This document shows positions 46,456 to 59,219 of a stretch of 64,000 nt of DNA, in pieces. Under the pieces are notes generated by a model. It was not told where the DNA came from. It did not search any database and was given only the letters and a program-made list of their open reading frames with translations. The stretch covers positions 1,234,430 through 1,298,429 of the forward strand of contig OX345649.1 of assembly GCA_947044365.1 (NCBI GenBank). Direction: 5' to 3'. A program made the translations under genes and the position numbers. The stretch is from Petrosia ficiformis. Lineage: Eukaryota; Porifera; Demospongiae; Haplosclerida; Petrosiidae. Each line of letters starts with the position of its first letter. Position 1 is the first letter of the stretch.

Positions 46456-48702
46456 ATGCAGAAGAGACTCTCAGGTATGATGATTTATTATTATCTCTTT
46501 TTATAATCTATATTGATCTCATTGTCGGGTAGCTCCATTTCCAATCTTCAACCAAAGCAAGAAACCCAGAACAGCTTTGTATACACACCCCAACAACATT
46601 ATGAGTATGGAACAACAATCAGAAAAAATATATCAATCAACTGCTACTACACAACAAAGAAAGCCCCTCAGTCACTATAACAGAATGCCTATACATACCC
46701 CGGCATTTAGAGAGCAACAGCAATATGCTCCGGCTGGGTAATTATAGTTCTTGCTTATTGATTACTATTATACATTTTGTTCTTGCAGACCAAGTCACAA
46801 CCAAATGCACTACAAAGAAAAACAAAGCTGTACATCAAATTCAATGTACAATAATCAACATGTGAACAGTACAACTACCCGTAAAATGCAACATGTGAAC
46901 AGTACAACAACCCGTAAAATGCAACATTCAAGCAAACAGATGCCCTTAATTAAGCCAGAGGTAACATGTATGTATTATCACTAATTAATAAGTATCATGG
47001 TTCTATCTAGTACTTTTATTTTAGGGGGAAGTACGCATACCATAATAAACGTTTAGTGTTGCAATCTAGCATGCAGTATAATATAACTGAAGGCAAATAA
47101 TTATCTGACAAATCAAAATTGAACAAATCATGTATTGCAAACCAATATCACATCATTAATTAGTCAGTAAAATGTTTTTATAGGAAAGCTGGATAGAGAA
47201 GCTTTCTCCCCACCGCAGTAGATAGAACCCTGTATTTAGTAAATTATTCCATACCTTCATGCATGCATTTTATTTTACAAAATCATCCACCTTCAATCCA
47301 TTCTCTCCCAATAACAAGATGACAGTTAAAAGCACAGTTAAAAGCACCAGTGATCGGTCTCCAAGATCCAAATGCCAAATGCGTATAATTACTGCATCAT
47401 CACAGGGTTTACAACACTGGAGCCAGTTTACCAGCCACATTCACTTGTTATTTGAAGTATATGGTAAGAACATGTATAAAGATATTCTTCATTGTAATAA
47501 GGACATAATTATACATAATTATAATAGGGCGAGTTGATTCACAAGTTAGTTGTGGAGAACATGGAAGTAAACAATTCATGTTGAAGACAATAGATGGAGT
47601 AATATCGTAAGAAGAATAATGTATTCATGTATACTGAAATAATGGTTTGTCTTCAGTCACGAAGTAATGTTATATTTATATAGTGTCATACGATATAAGA
47701 AGTATGTTAGGTGTATAGGAATGTTTTTGTTCTTACTCAAGCATGAAATGATTGTATTCTGTGGTTTGTATTTTGAATGTGTAATATAGCTACAATATAT
47801 GAAGTAATGACCAAGATTATTACAAACGCACACACACACACATTCACTTCTGTTGTAGATGCTGTTTCTGGGAAATAGTAAGTCACATAAAAAATTATTG
47901 TGGTAATGTAAATTTTGTAAACCATACAATAGATATACTATACTATATTCTTTACTATAATGTAACTATTGTTGCAGGCACAACAATTTTGATTTTTATG
48001 CTCAAAGGGTTACAAAAAATGTCATTGATGTGATAAATATTAGCAATTATATTGAATTCACTAAAAACAGCTTTATTAGTACCTGCAAACAATAGTTAAC
48101 TTAAAGTGTATTCCTACATGTATGTTGTGAATTGAAGAGTAGGTCAATATCCAGAATTTTGCTAGTTGGCTCTCACAGTATATTACATAAAATTTTCAGT
48201 AGCTGAAACGAAAAATAAAACTGTGGAAGATCAATTTACTGACCACCATTGAAAGTGATTAAGCAAAATCCTGTGCTGTTGATAGCATTCAATTTTTTAA
48301 TCATGTGTTTATTTTTCCTATGAAATGTCAGGACCAAAAGTTGCCTCGTCTGTGTAGAGGACAATCACACAGGTATATGACAATTAAATCATAATGTAAT
48401 TGCAAGAGGAATGTCCAACTGTATAGACCCAGGCTGTTTAATTATATTATGTCATGATATAATATATAACAGATTGTCTGATGCCTCTAATGCAGTTGGA
48501 TACTCCTTCATGGTCTGATAATACTTATCTTTTATATACATTTTTATACAGAGTTATTGGTACATGGGACAAGCAAAAGCACATTCTCAAATGTGTAACT
48601 GTTCGTCCGTCTACAACACAAGAAGACAAATGTATTACTCAAGCTATTCAGATGTGTGACAAGGCAATGAGACAATTTACATGTAGTACTAATGAAATAT
48701 AA
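46456..48702 (+). CDS. SPATA22: SPATA22-like meiotic recombination protein
   Basis: SPATA22 partners MEIOB and RPA on resected DNA in meiosis. Exons: 46456-46474, 46533-46737, 46789-46960, 47184-47217, 47326-47463, 47528-47606, 48286-48372, 48552-48702; 294 residues, all in phase. The N-terminus MQKRLSAPFPIFNQSKKPR matches the conserved start of SPATA22. A low-complexity Gln/Asn/Thr middle includes a tandem HVNSTTTRKMQ repeat. The conserved C-terminal OB-like region has ITASSQGLQHWSQF, HLLFEV, KQFMLKTIDG, QKLPRLCRGQSHR, TWDKQKHILKCVTVRPST and a closing NEI. The fourth and seventh exons are the least certain. Expression should be germ-line; that is inference. Confidence 0.87.
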
Positions 48703-48964
48703 TGGAACACTTTATGTTGTATGTTTGCACCTATACTTCACCAGTATATATATACTCACTCAGTTTAGTTTCTCATCATGACATTGCACTTACTTATTTC
48801 TAGTAATATCATGTAGTATATCCTTGTATTGGTTAGCATACTGCACCAGGACTGACATAATTACCCTCGCTGCGAAGCATAGATGGAAGGGTATGGTAGC
48901 AATCGTTTTGTATGTCATTCATTATAATAATTTCTATCTACTCGTTACTAGGGTGTATTGGTTT

Positions 48965-49645
48965 GTATCTATACTGCACCAGGACTCATCAAACACACAT
49001 TGCACTAATCATTACTAGTATACTACTATATCTTGTATCACTCTATACTGCACCAGGACTCATCAAACACACATTGCACTAATCATTACTAGTATACTAC
49101 TATATCTTGTATCACTCTATACTGCACCAGGACTCATCAAACACGCATTGCACTAATCATTACTAGTATACTACTATATCTTGTATCACTCTATACTGCA
49201 CCAGGACTCATCAAACACACATTGCACTAATCATTACTAGTATACTACTATATCTTGTATCACTCTATACTGCACCAGGACTCATCAAACACACATTGCA
49301 CTAATCATTACTAGTATACTACTATATCTTGTATCACTCTATACTGCACCAGGACTCCTCAAACACGCATTGCACTAATCATTACTAGTATACTACTATA
49401 TCTTGTATCATTCTATACTGCACCAGGACTCATCAAACACACATTGCACTAATCATTACTAGTATACTACTATATCTTGTATCACTCTATACTGCACCAG
49501 GACTCATCAAACACACATTGCACTAATCATTACTAGTATACTACTATATCTTGTATCACTCTATACTGCACCAGGACTCATCAAACATACATTGCACTAA
49601 TCATTACTAGTATACTACTATATCTTGTATCATTCTATACTGCAC
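48965..49645. repeat. 74-bp minisatellite, about 9 copies
   Basis: Unit includes ATACTGCACCAGGACTCATC and TTGCACTAATCATTACTAGT; copies differ at one or two bases. Degenerate partial units occur on both sides (48830, 49640-49900). Confidence 0.92.
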
Positions 49646-50300
49646 CAGGACTCATCATTAATACTACTATAGTATACTACTATAGTATACTACAATATCT
49701 TGTATCTATACTGCACCATGAATGACATATAATCTATTATGTACTGCATTACTAGTGGTTCAGTATGTACTGTCATAAAATTACATATTATATCTAGCAT
49801 AATAATTATAATGGACCAGGACTACTCATTACTAGTACTATCATCTTTACTATAATCATGTATATATCTATACTGCACCAGGACTGGCAGTTCCTCATTA
49901 TTAATTGCACTCTTCATTACTAGTACCGTAGCAGTGCTTTACTGTGCTATAGCTTTACTAAGACCCTCATTTGTTTGAAAGTGGTAGCAAGAGTAGGTCC
50001 TCAGTGGTGACAGTGCACCCCTTCCTACTTACCTACCTATCTACCTACCTACCCACCTACCTACGTGTAAACACCACCTATAAACCCAAACCTACCATCC
50101 CTATTTCGACTCCCTTCATCTTTAGTCCATGTAATGTATACAGTTTTTATAGTGTAGGTTTTCTGTCATGCACTTGCATTCATTATTGTCATGAATATGA
50201 TGTACCTTGTATTGGTTAAAAATATACAATAATATAATTATAACAGTTTACCATTCTGTATGTATTGATTATAAAAATGATTGATAGGCAGGCAAAGAAT

Positions 50301-50306
50301 TTTATT
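50301..50306 (-). terminator. Poly(A) signal of merlin
   Basis: TTTATT on the plus strand reads AATAAA on the minus strand, 12 bp after the merlin stop codon; the 3'UTR would be very short. Confidence 0.6.
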
Positions 50307-50317
50307 TCACTCAGTGT

Positions 50318-53300
50318 TTAAAGCTCTTCAAAGAATGCTATTCTTGATTTTGTGGAACCAGCTTTGCTCTGTGTAAAGGGAGGAAATGTTAATTTATGAT
50401 GTAATAGTTATAATACTGTGATTACGTGTTTTAATGTAGCACGAGGGCGGATCAATAAAGGTTGAGTTTACATAATCCACAAGCCGAAGGCGAGTGCGTT
50501 ATGTAAACAAGACCTTTATTGACCACCCAAGTGCTACATTGAAACACACAATGCACTGTCAAGTGTGTTATATATAAGTGATTTATTTATGATCTGGTGA
50601 ACTTCCACTGTTGTTGGAGCAGCTTCGTTAGTAGAGGTGAGCAAAGTGTGCAATAACTAACTTATTGCATGCAAAAGTGTGCAATAAGTGATTTAATGTT
50701 CAATCATATGACACATTATCTGCATTCTGATTGGCCACGGGTCACATGATCAGCAATAAATACATGTATATTTGTATTAGTTGTATAAAAGAGATGCATT
50801 ATCACAGTCTTTTTCATAATCTTCATTTCCCCAATGTACTTACAATTCAATAGGGAATTGTATTAGCTATATACATGTACATGTACATTAGTGATACATG
50901 TATAATGTAACCACACATCATACTCCAACACCCTACCCTGATGCGTTCCTGCAATTAATTATTACTAATTATAATATTTCTTACCCTGTCGTAAACAGTT
51001 TGTTTATGACTCATCTGTCTAACCAGTGAAACATGTATTTGATCACGTTGAGGTAAATGTTTTACTGCATCATCGTCCTCCAATGAAGTCCCATTACCCA
51101 TTGCTTCTTCCATTCTTAAATCATGCATTTGAGTTTGTAGTGCAGAGAGTTGTTGAGATATAAAACGACTTTGTTCTAAATAGTCTTGATTCTCTTTCTC
51201 AAGTTGTTTTACTATATCATCTGAATCTATCTCACCATTGGATAATTGGTCATGTGACACTACCACACCCACTGTACCTCCGACAGCACCACGTTCAGTT
51301 ACCTACAGAATTAATAATGCTGTTCATTATTACTACATAATATAATATAGCAAATTTCAGTTATTGTAGCATGGACACCCTGGTCATGTGACAAAGGGAT
51401 TATTTATTAGTTAATTAGTTATAGAATGCTCAATATGTATAAATACTGTCTTATAATATACATATATAATTATTATATTATATGGTGAATTAGTTATAGA
51501 CAGTCTATTGCTGATATAATCACTAGCACAAGGGTAGCAAAGGACTAAAATGGATAACCTTCATCGCTAGTCCCATTAGCCTACATGTGACCATGGATGA
51601 AAAAAGGGTCATCTAGAATATTATAATGACAAATGCTTACCTTTAATACTAACTATCCAGCCATTCTGTGGAAGTGGCCAACTTAGCATTCAGAAAAATA
51701 GTGTTGTTTTAGTTTGACAATAATGACCACTTTTAGTTATAGTATGAATAGATTCTCAAACTATTAGTTAGTTATAGTATTAACTATTGTAATATTAGGC
51801 TTACTAAAAGGGTTTTAGTTTTAGTTAACTAACTTAAAGTGCCCATTATCGGCCAATTTTCATTTCAGTTAGTTATAGTTATTACAATAGACTTGTAATT
51901 TAGTTATAGTTTAATTAACTAAAAGGGGTTTTAGTTATAGTTAACTAAAACAACACTACAGGAAAAGTAACTAATGCTTCTCCTCTTATACAAATGGCTG
52001 AACAAAGAGTGTTTGTATGTAAGAACATATCACTAGACAGCCTAAGTAGCAAATACGAACTAATCTTTTTAAATACTTACATTATCTTCGTCCACAGAAT
52101 TTTCATTACTAATTTGTACAACATTATTGTATTGTTCCATGACTTTGGCTCTCTCAAGTTTTCTCATCAATTCATCTCTTTCTTGTTGTGTCTGCTGAGA
52201 GGTCATGAGCAGATTAGCAGCCTGTTCTTTGGCTTTGATCACTTTGTTTTTCATCACCATCTTCTCTTCTTCACTCTAATCAAGAAAGACATTAGATTTA
52301 GCAGCCTACTAAAGGTCATTCACATTCACTTTGACATCAGAAAAATGTACCTGCACCATTTTCATATTATTATCTTTCCTGTTCTTTTTTTATGTATGTT
52401 AATTATTAAGTTACAGTATAATCATGTATTAACCTTATGACATTAAACTATACACTATATTACATATAAAGTCACCACATCCTAATTTTGAAGTCATTGC
52501 GAATATGAACAGAAATTGTATCCACTAAATTTACTGATTTTTAAACACTCAGATTTATCAGGCATTAATCTTTGAGCCACGCCTAATAAAATGATCATCA
52601 AATATTTACATTTTTAAGCATGTACTAATATTAGCGATTATTACGTTTGTCACTAAAATTAATAGACACAACTAAAAGTAGACTTAAGATACTTCATAAT
52701 GAATCATCATTGAGCAAGTATGATAGACACAAAGACTGTAAAATGTTTCCCCAAATTTCTCCCCCCTTCCCTGTGGGGTAAACCCCTACCAGAGTTTTGG
52801 ATAAGTTTTGAAGCTTGGGCCAAATTGGCTTAAAAATGGTTAGTGTGTGCGCCATTGAGAATACATCTTGAGCCAATTAACAAAGAGTTAATGCTGTTAG
52901 TGACAATATAATCATAATTAACTGCACCACTGGCCCAAAGAGAGAACTGTGCAGTGCCAAATAAGAAGCTCTTTGGGCCAATGGTGCGCCATATGAGCTT
53001 ATCAAAAACACTGACCCCTACCTTTATAGCTGATGCTCTAACACGCCTAATTTCTTCCTCGGTTTCTAATTTCTTCCTAGTAAGAGAGTGTGTATGTTCC
53101 TCAGCAATCTTTACTCTTTCTTCCAATATTTGGACACGATGTTCTGCCTCAAGCTGTGTGTGGTACATAAAATGAAATTGTGTATAATCTAGCATTGCAT
53201 CAATAGGACAATAATATTATAGTAAGACAATAGTTATGTACATAGTTAATCTAAAACACTTTTAGTTAACTCACTAAATATAGTTATAGTTAATGTATCA

Positions 53301-56300
53301 GATTTTATTTAAGAGAGACTTACCTTAGCATGATAAGCAGCTTGAATCTCCTCTTCCATCAATCTCATTCGATCCTGTAGTTCTTCTCTCTCTCTCTCCA
53401 GCTGCAACCTGGCAGCTTTCTCTTTCTCAAGTTTATCTCTTTCAGCCTATGAAAGAGAGAGAAAGAGAGAAGGGGGGGGGGGAGACGTGAGTGGGGAGGG
53501 GGAGAGGGGGGAGAGAGAGAGAGGAGAAAGAGAGGGGAGAGGGGGGGGGGAGAGAGAGAGAGGGGAGATGGGGTAGGGAAGGCAGTGGGAGAGGGGAGAG
53601 GGAGGGAGGAAGAGAGAGAAGGAGATGAACATACATATTGTGTATATCCAGTTATCAACTCACCATTTTTCTTGCCTTCTCTTCCTTGGCATGAGCTTTC
53701 ATTTGTTGTATCTCCATCGTATCAACTTTCCTTCTCTTTAAATACAAGTCATGATTACCTACACATAACTGCATTATCTGTAATAAAATTACAAATGTTC
53801 ACAACTGAAAACAGAACACACAAGAACTGTATTCATCCACTTATATACTAGTTAATCATTGAACTAAAACTAGTCGGAGAGGTGAATAGTTGACTAACTA
53901 CCACGAAAGCTAAAGCCACTATAAAGAGAATTGGAATGCATTTATATTAGCTTTGGAATGATAAACAATTTAAATATAATTCCTTTTTAAAATGTGTTAT
54001 ACAGAAGCTAATCATGTTTTTGTTAATTATAACTATAACTAAAACTCCTCATTGTGACTTTTAGTTAACTAAACTATAACTAAATTACAGGTCTACTGTA
54101 ATAACTATAACTAACTAAAATGAAAATTGGCGGCACTTTTAGTTAGTTAACTACTTTTAGTAACCCTAATATGGTTTTAGCTAAAATTGTGAGAAACTAG
54201 TCATACTAATGCTGTAACTAAAAGTGGTAATTATTATCATACTGAAACAACGCTAATAAAAACAGCAATCAATAATGAACTATCATTCATTGTTCTCTAA
54301 ATACTAGGATATTTAGAGTGGTGGTTGGATTGATGGATTCTAACTTGAATTTATTGCTGTTTATCCAGTATATACTTAATTCTGTCCCAGTAGCTTATAT
54401 ATGTATTATCTGAGAGGTGGTTAATTCATTTGAGATATGGTTATTCACAATTATTTTTCATTATAATCAGTTGTACTGTTTTTTATTGTTTCTCAACAGT
54501 ATTCGTGACCTCTGAATTCTCTCTACAATATCATTTGGTAAGAACTCCACTAACCAGTGCCAATCAGATTAATGGAATTATAATAGCGATTTGAGTCAAG
54601 TTTAATCGACACGATTCAACCACTTTCTCCTAACACATAAATATGGGCATTGATGTAGATACTGAACTGAACAATAGGTTGTAGTATATAACATTTGTAA
54701 AATTGCAATACTTAACAATTATCATATTAATTATTGAATTCTGGATATACTAGCGACATCCCCTAGCTGGATTTCATTTATAATATTTGTGGGGGGGTGG
54801 GGGGCGAATGGTGCCCTCCAAATGAAACCCTATCTAGTTCTAGTTCTCACTGGGCGTCTAGGCCCTTCAAGTACCCCTCTGAGCTCAGGAATCATCAGTA
54901 ATGAACATTTTAAACTATTATTTATTGCGATTGTCTATCATTGAGTGTAATGTGATTGTCTTCTGAGATGCTTATTTTACCAAATCTGATATCTTTGTTT
55001 TTGGTACATAGAAAATAAAGTCTGGAGAATTCTTATCCTCTGGCATTATTGAGAACTATGAAAGACAAAGAAAAGGAATGAATGAATGAATACGTGATGT
55101 GGATTAATGTGTGTGCATATGGAAAAAGATGAATTACATATGTGACCCACTCATTTTAGAATGAATATTTAAATGTTCACTGCTTGTCTGTTCAGAAAGC
55201 TAAACAGGGTTATATCTCGGATTTAGGAGAGGGGCACTCCCCCCATCTAGCCTCATACTCAAGCTCTTTAAGATGGCAGAGAAAAAAGCCTGGATTCAAC
55301 TGTTTGCACATGCAGTAATTAACTTTAATATCCCTGATTCTGAGGCAACCGTGTGACACTATGGTAATATTTCCATTTTACTTGCGATCTCTGTTCTATA
55401 CAGCACCTTGTATATCCTCATCTTGTTCCAAATGAGGAGCAGATCTTGGCTATGATATTGTGTACTACAAACTGATACACTCCTTAGTGACCATGTGTTA
55501 TTTTGTTCATTAATTAGTGCATGTACAGACAGTTGAATCCAGACTCTTTTTCTTCGACATCCTGAAGAGTCTGGGTATGAGGCTACCACCCCCCCAAATA
55601 AATCTTCTAAATAAAAGCCTGCATACTATATATATACTATATACTATAATGTATGCCAATGGAGGGACAATTATGTCTTAGAGGTATAGAATTGGTAATG
55701 TATGGAGAAGCAGATAAATAGAGTGGACAGATATGTGAATAGAAACAAGTGTATGGAGAGTTGGAGACACACCTTCTTTCCATGATACTCAACATTTCGT
55801 ATTTCTCCCCAAGGAAAGGATATCTTTGGTGATATTTTGTTATCATGATTGTATATATTGAGACCAAATGCATCCACTCCTAACCACAACTGAGTACCCT
55901 TTTTATTCTGTATAATTATAAACAAATATATTAAATAAGTTGAAGAAGGCTCTCGGGCCAAAACGTTCTATTTAAAGAAACAACTACTTAAGAAATATGA
56001 ACAATGCCAGTGTACTGCCCAGGATATTTAGAGTGATAGTTGGATTCTACATTGCATTTAGTGCTGTTTATCCAGTATATACTTAATTCTGTCTCAGTAG
56101 CCTATTTATGTATTATCTGGGAAGTGGTTAATTCATCTGAGTAGTGGTTAATTCATGCTGAGTGGCCCGACCAGTGCTGACCAGTGTGGGCAGAACACTG
56201 AATGTTATAATTATATCAAACTATATGTCCTGAGAACACATACCACTGTACAATACTGAAATATGAAAAAGTGATTATTATATCATGAAAGACACGACCA

Positions 56301-59165
56301 ACCAAAAAATGGTGGACTCTTCTTAATGGATAATAAGAAACCAGAGGAATTGCTAATACTGTGAATTGCATACAATATATATACATTCTTACATCACTAA
56401 TTTTGAGCTTTTTGATGTGTTTAGAAAATGTTTAAACTATTACAATAAAGTATTCTTTCAGTTTCTTATTTGCATGACAGACAGACAGACAGACAGATGG
56501 ACAAACGTCTCTTAATCCCTTGCACATACAATGTGCGGAGTAATAGTGTATTAACATGATTCAACTCACTGTTATATATACAATACACAGGGTAATAGTG
56601 TATTAACATGATTCAACTCACTGTTATATATACAATACACAGGGTAATAGTGTATTAACATGATTCAACTCACTGTTATATATACAATACACAGGGTAAT
56701 AGTGTATTAACATGATTCAACTCACTGTTATATATACAATACACAGGGTAATAGTGTATTAACATGATTCAACTCACTGTTATATATACAATACACAGGG
56801 TAATAGTGTATTAACATGATTCAACTCACTGGTATATATACAATACACAGGGTAATAGTGTATTAACATGATTCAACTCACTGTTATATATACAATACAC
56901 AGGGTAATAGTGTATTAACATGATTCAACTCACTGGTATATATACAATACACAGGGTAATAGTGTATTAACATGATTCAACTCACTGTTATATATACAAT
57001 ACACAGGGTAATAGTGTATTAACATGATTCAACTCACTGTTATATATACAATACACAGGGTAATAGTGTATTAACATGATTCAACTCACTGGTATATATA
57101 CAATACACAGGGTAATAGTGTATTAACATGATTATATACAATACACAGGGTAATAGCGTATTAACATGATTCAACTCACTGGTATATATACAATACACAG
57201 GGTAATAGTGTATTAACATGATTCAACTCACTGGTATATATACAATACACAGGGTAATAGTGTATTAACATGATTATATACAATACACAGGGTAATAGCG
57301 TATTAACATGATTCAAATCACTGGTATATATATACAATACACAGGGTAATAGTGTGATTATATACAATACACAGGGTAATAGCGTATTAACATGATTCAA
57401 ATCACTGGTATATATACAATACACAGGGTAATAGCGTATTAACATGATTCAACTCACTGGTATATATACAATACACAGGGTAATAGTGTATTAACATGAT
57501 TCAACTCACTGTTATATCAAAATAATTGATTCCATACATGTCAAGATCTTGTGCTATCTTCAAATACTCAAATTCAGCCTGCATTCTACAGGCAGATAAA
57601 AGGATGAAGAAAGAGTTGTAATGAGACTTCAAAATGCTTTAAAATGATCTAGACATCATGTAGGGTTTCTTACAGAATTGTTTCTGAACACTGTACTAAA
57701 GGGAAGTCTCACATTGTATGGAAACAGCCAGTCATACAGGACATTCTCAATCTAATTGGCACACACCATTATGTAGGGTTTCTTACAGAATTGTTTCTGA
57801 ACACTGTACTAAAGGGAAGTCTTGAGGTATACACATTGTATGGAAACAGCCAGTCATACAGGACATTCTCAATCTAATTGGCACACACCATTATGTAGGG
57901 TTTCTTACAGAATTGTTTCTGAACACTGTACTAAAGGGAAGTCTCACATTGTATGGAAACAGCCAGTCATACAGGACATTCTCAATCTAATTGGCACACA
58001 CCATTATGTAGGGATTCATACAGAATTGTTTCTGAACACTGTACTAAAGGGAAGTCTTGAGGTACACACATTGTATGGAAACAGCCAGTCATACAGGACA
58101 TTCTCAATAAATTCTTTACTAATTGGCACACACCATTGTGTAGGGTTTCTTACAGAATTGTTTCTGAACACTGTACTAAAGGGAAGTCTTGAGGTACACA
58201 CATTGTATGGAAATAGCCAGTCATACAGGACATTCTCGTAATAAATGCTTTACACAGACATTGTGTAGGGATTCATACAGAATTGTTTCTGAACACTATA
58301 CTAAAGGGAAGTCTTGAGGTACACACATTGTATGGAAACAGCCAGTCATACAGGACATTCTCGTAATAAATGCTTTACTAATTGGCACACACCATTATGT
58401 AGGGTTTCTTACAGAATTGTTTCTGAACACTGTACTAAAGGGAAGTCTTGAGGTACACACATTGTATGGAAACAGCCAGTCATACAGGACATTCTCGTAA
58501 TAAATGCTTTACACAGACATTGTGTAGGGATTCATACAGAATTGTTTCTGAACACTGTACTAAAGGGAAGTCTTGAGGTATACACATCGTATGGAAACAG
58601 CCAGTCATACAGGACATTCTCAAAAAATGTAATGAATGTTTTGTCATACTAAAATAAGACGTTAGCAAGGATAATAATATAATATTTAGTTAATTGAATG
58701 ACCACTTTTAGCTATAATATGTGGTATGTCTAGTTTTTCGCTAGTTATAGTTAATTGACATACTAAAATAGGACTAGTACAATTTGTACACGTACCTTAA
58801 CATATTATTATATTTACACCACCAGTCTATTATTTGACCCTCCCATTGTTCGGGAGTGAGGTTGAATTGTTCTGTTACCTAAAAATGGAATAATAATATA
58901 ATATTATAATAATCATTATTAACCCTCGCCCGCATAGGCGGAGCAGAGGGTTACTGTAATCATTTGTCATGTGATCTAACATTTTGTGGGAGGAGTCTTT
59001 GGTGTGCAAATAATCCAGGAGGATGTAAATCTTTTTCATAAGGACCATACTAAGAATTAGATAGATAAATAGCTGTTATATAAATAATGTCATTATAGAT
59101 AGATATATTACATGGATAGATAGATAGATAATATAATATAGATGGATAGATACATAGATAAATAA

Positions 59166-59219
<54 letters not shown>

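Larger units (their letters stand above)
48703..50317. other. Intergenic region between convergent SPATA22 and merlin
   Basis: No gene seen. Dominated by the 74-bp minisatellite at 48965-49645 and degenerate half-units out to about 49930. A short (CTAC)n follows near 50030. Confidence 0.6.

Noticed and set aside
55359..55589. 76-codon minus-strand open frame
   Set aside because: Lies wholly in the family G inverted-repeat element and is broken in the copy at 61385.
57176..58241. Periodic open frames of 60-139 codons
   Set aside because: Translations of the 52-bp and about 120-bp minisatellites; unit lengths happen to leave frames open.
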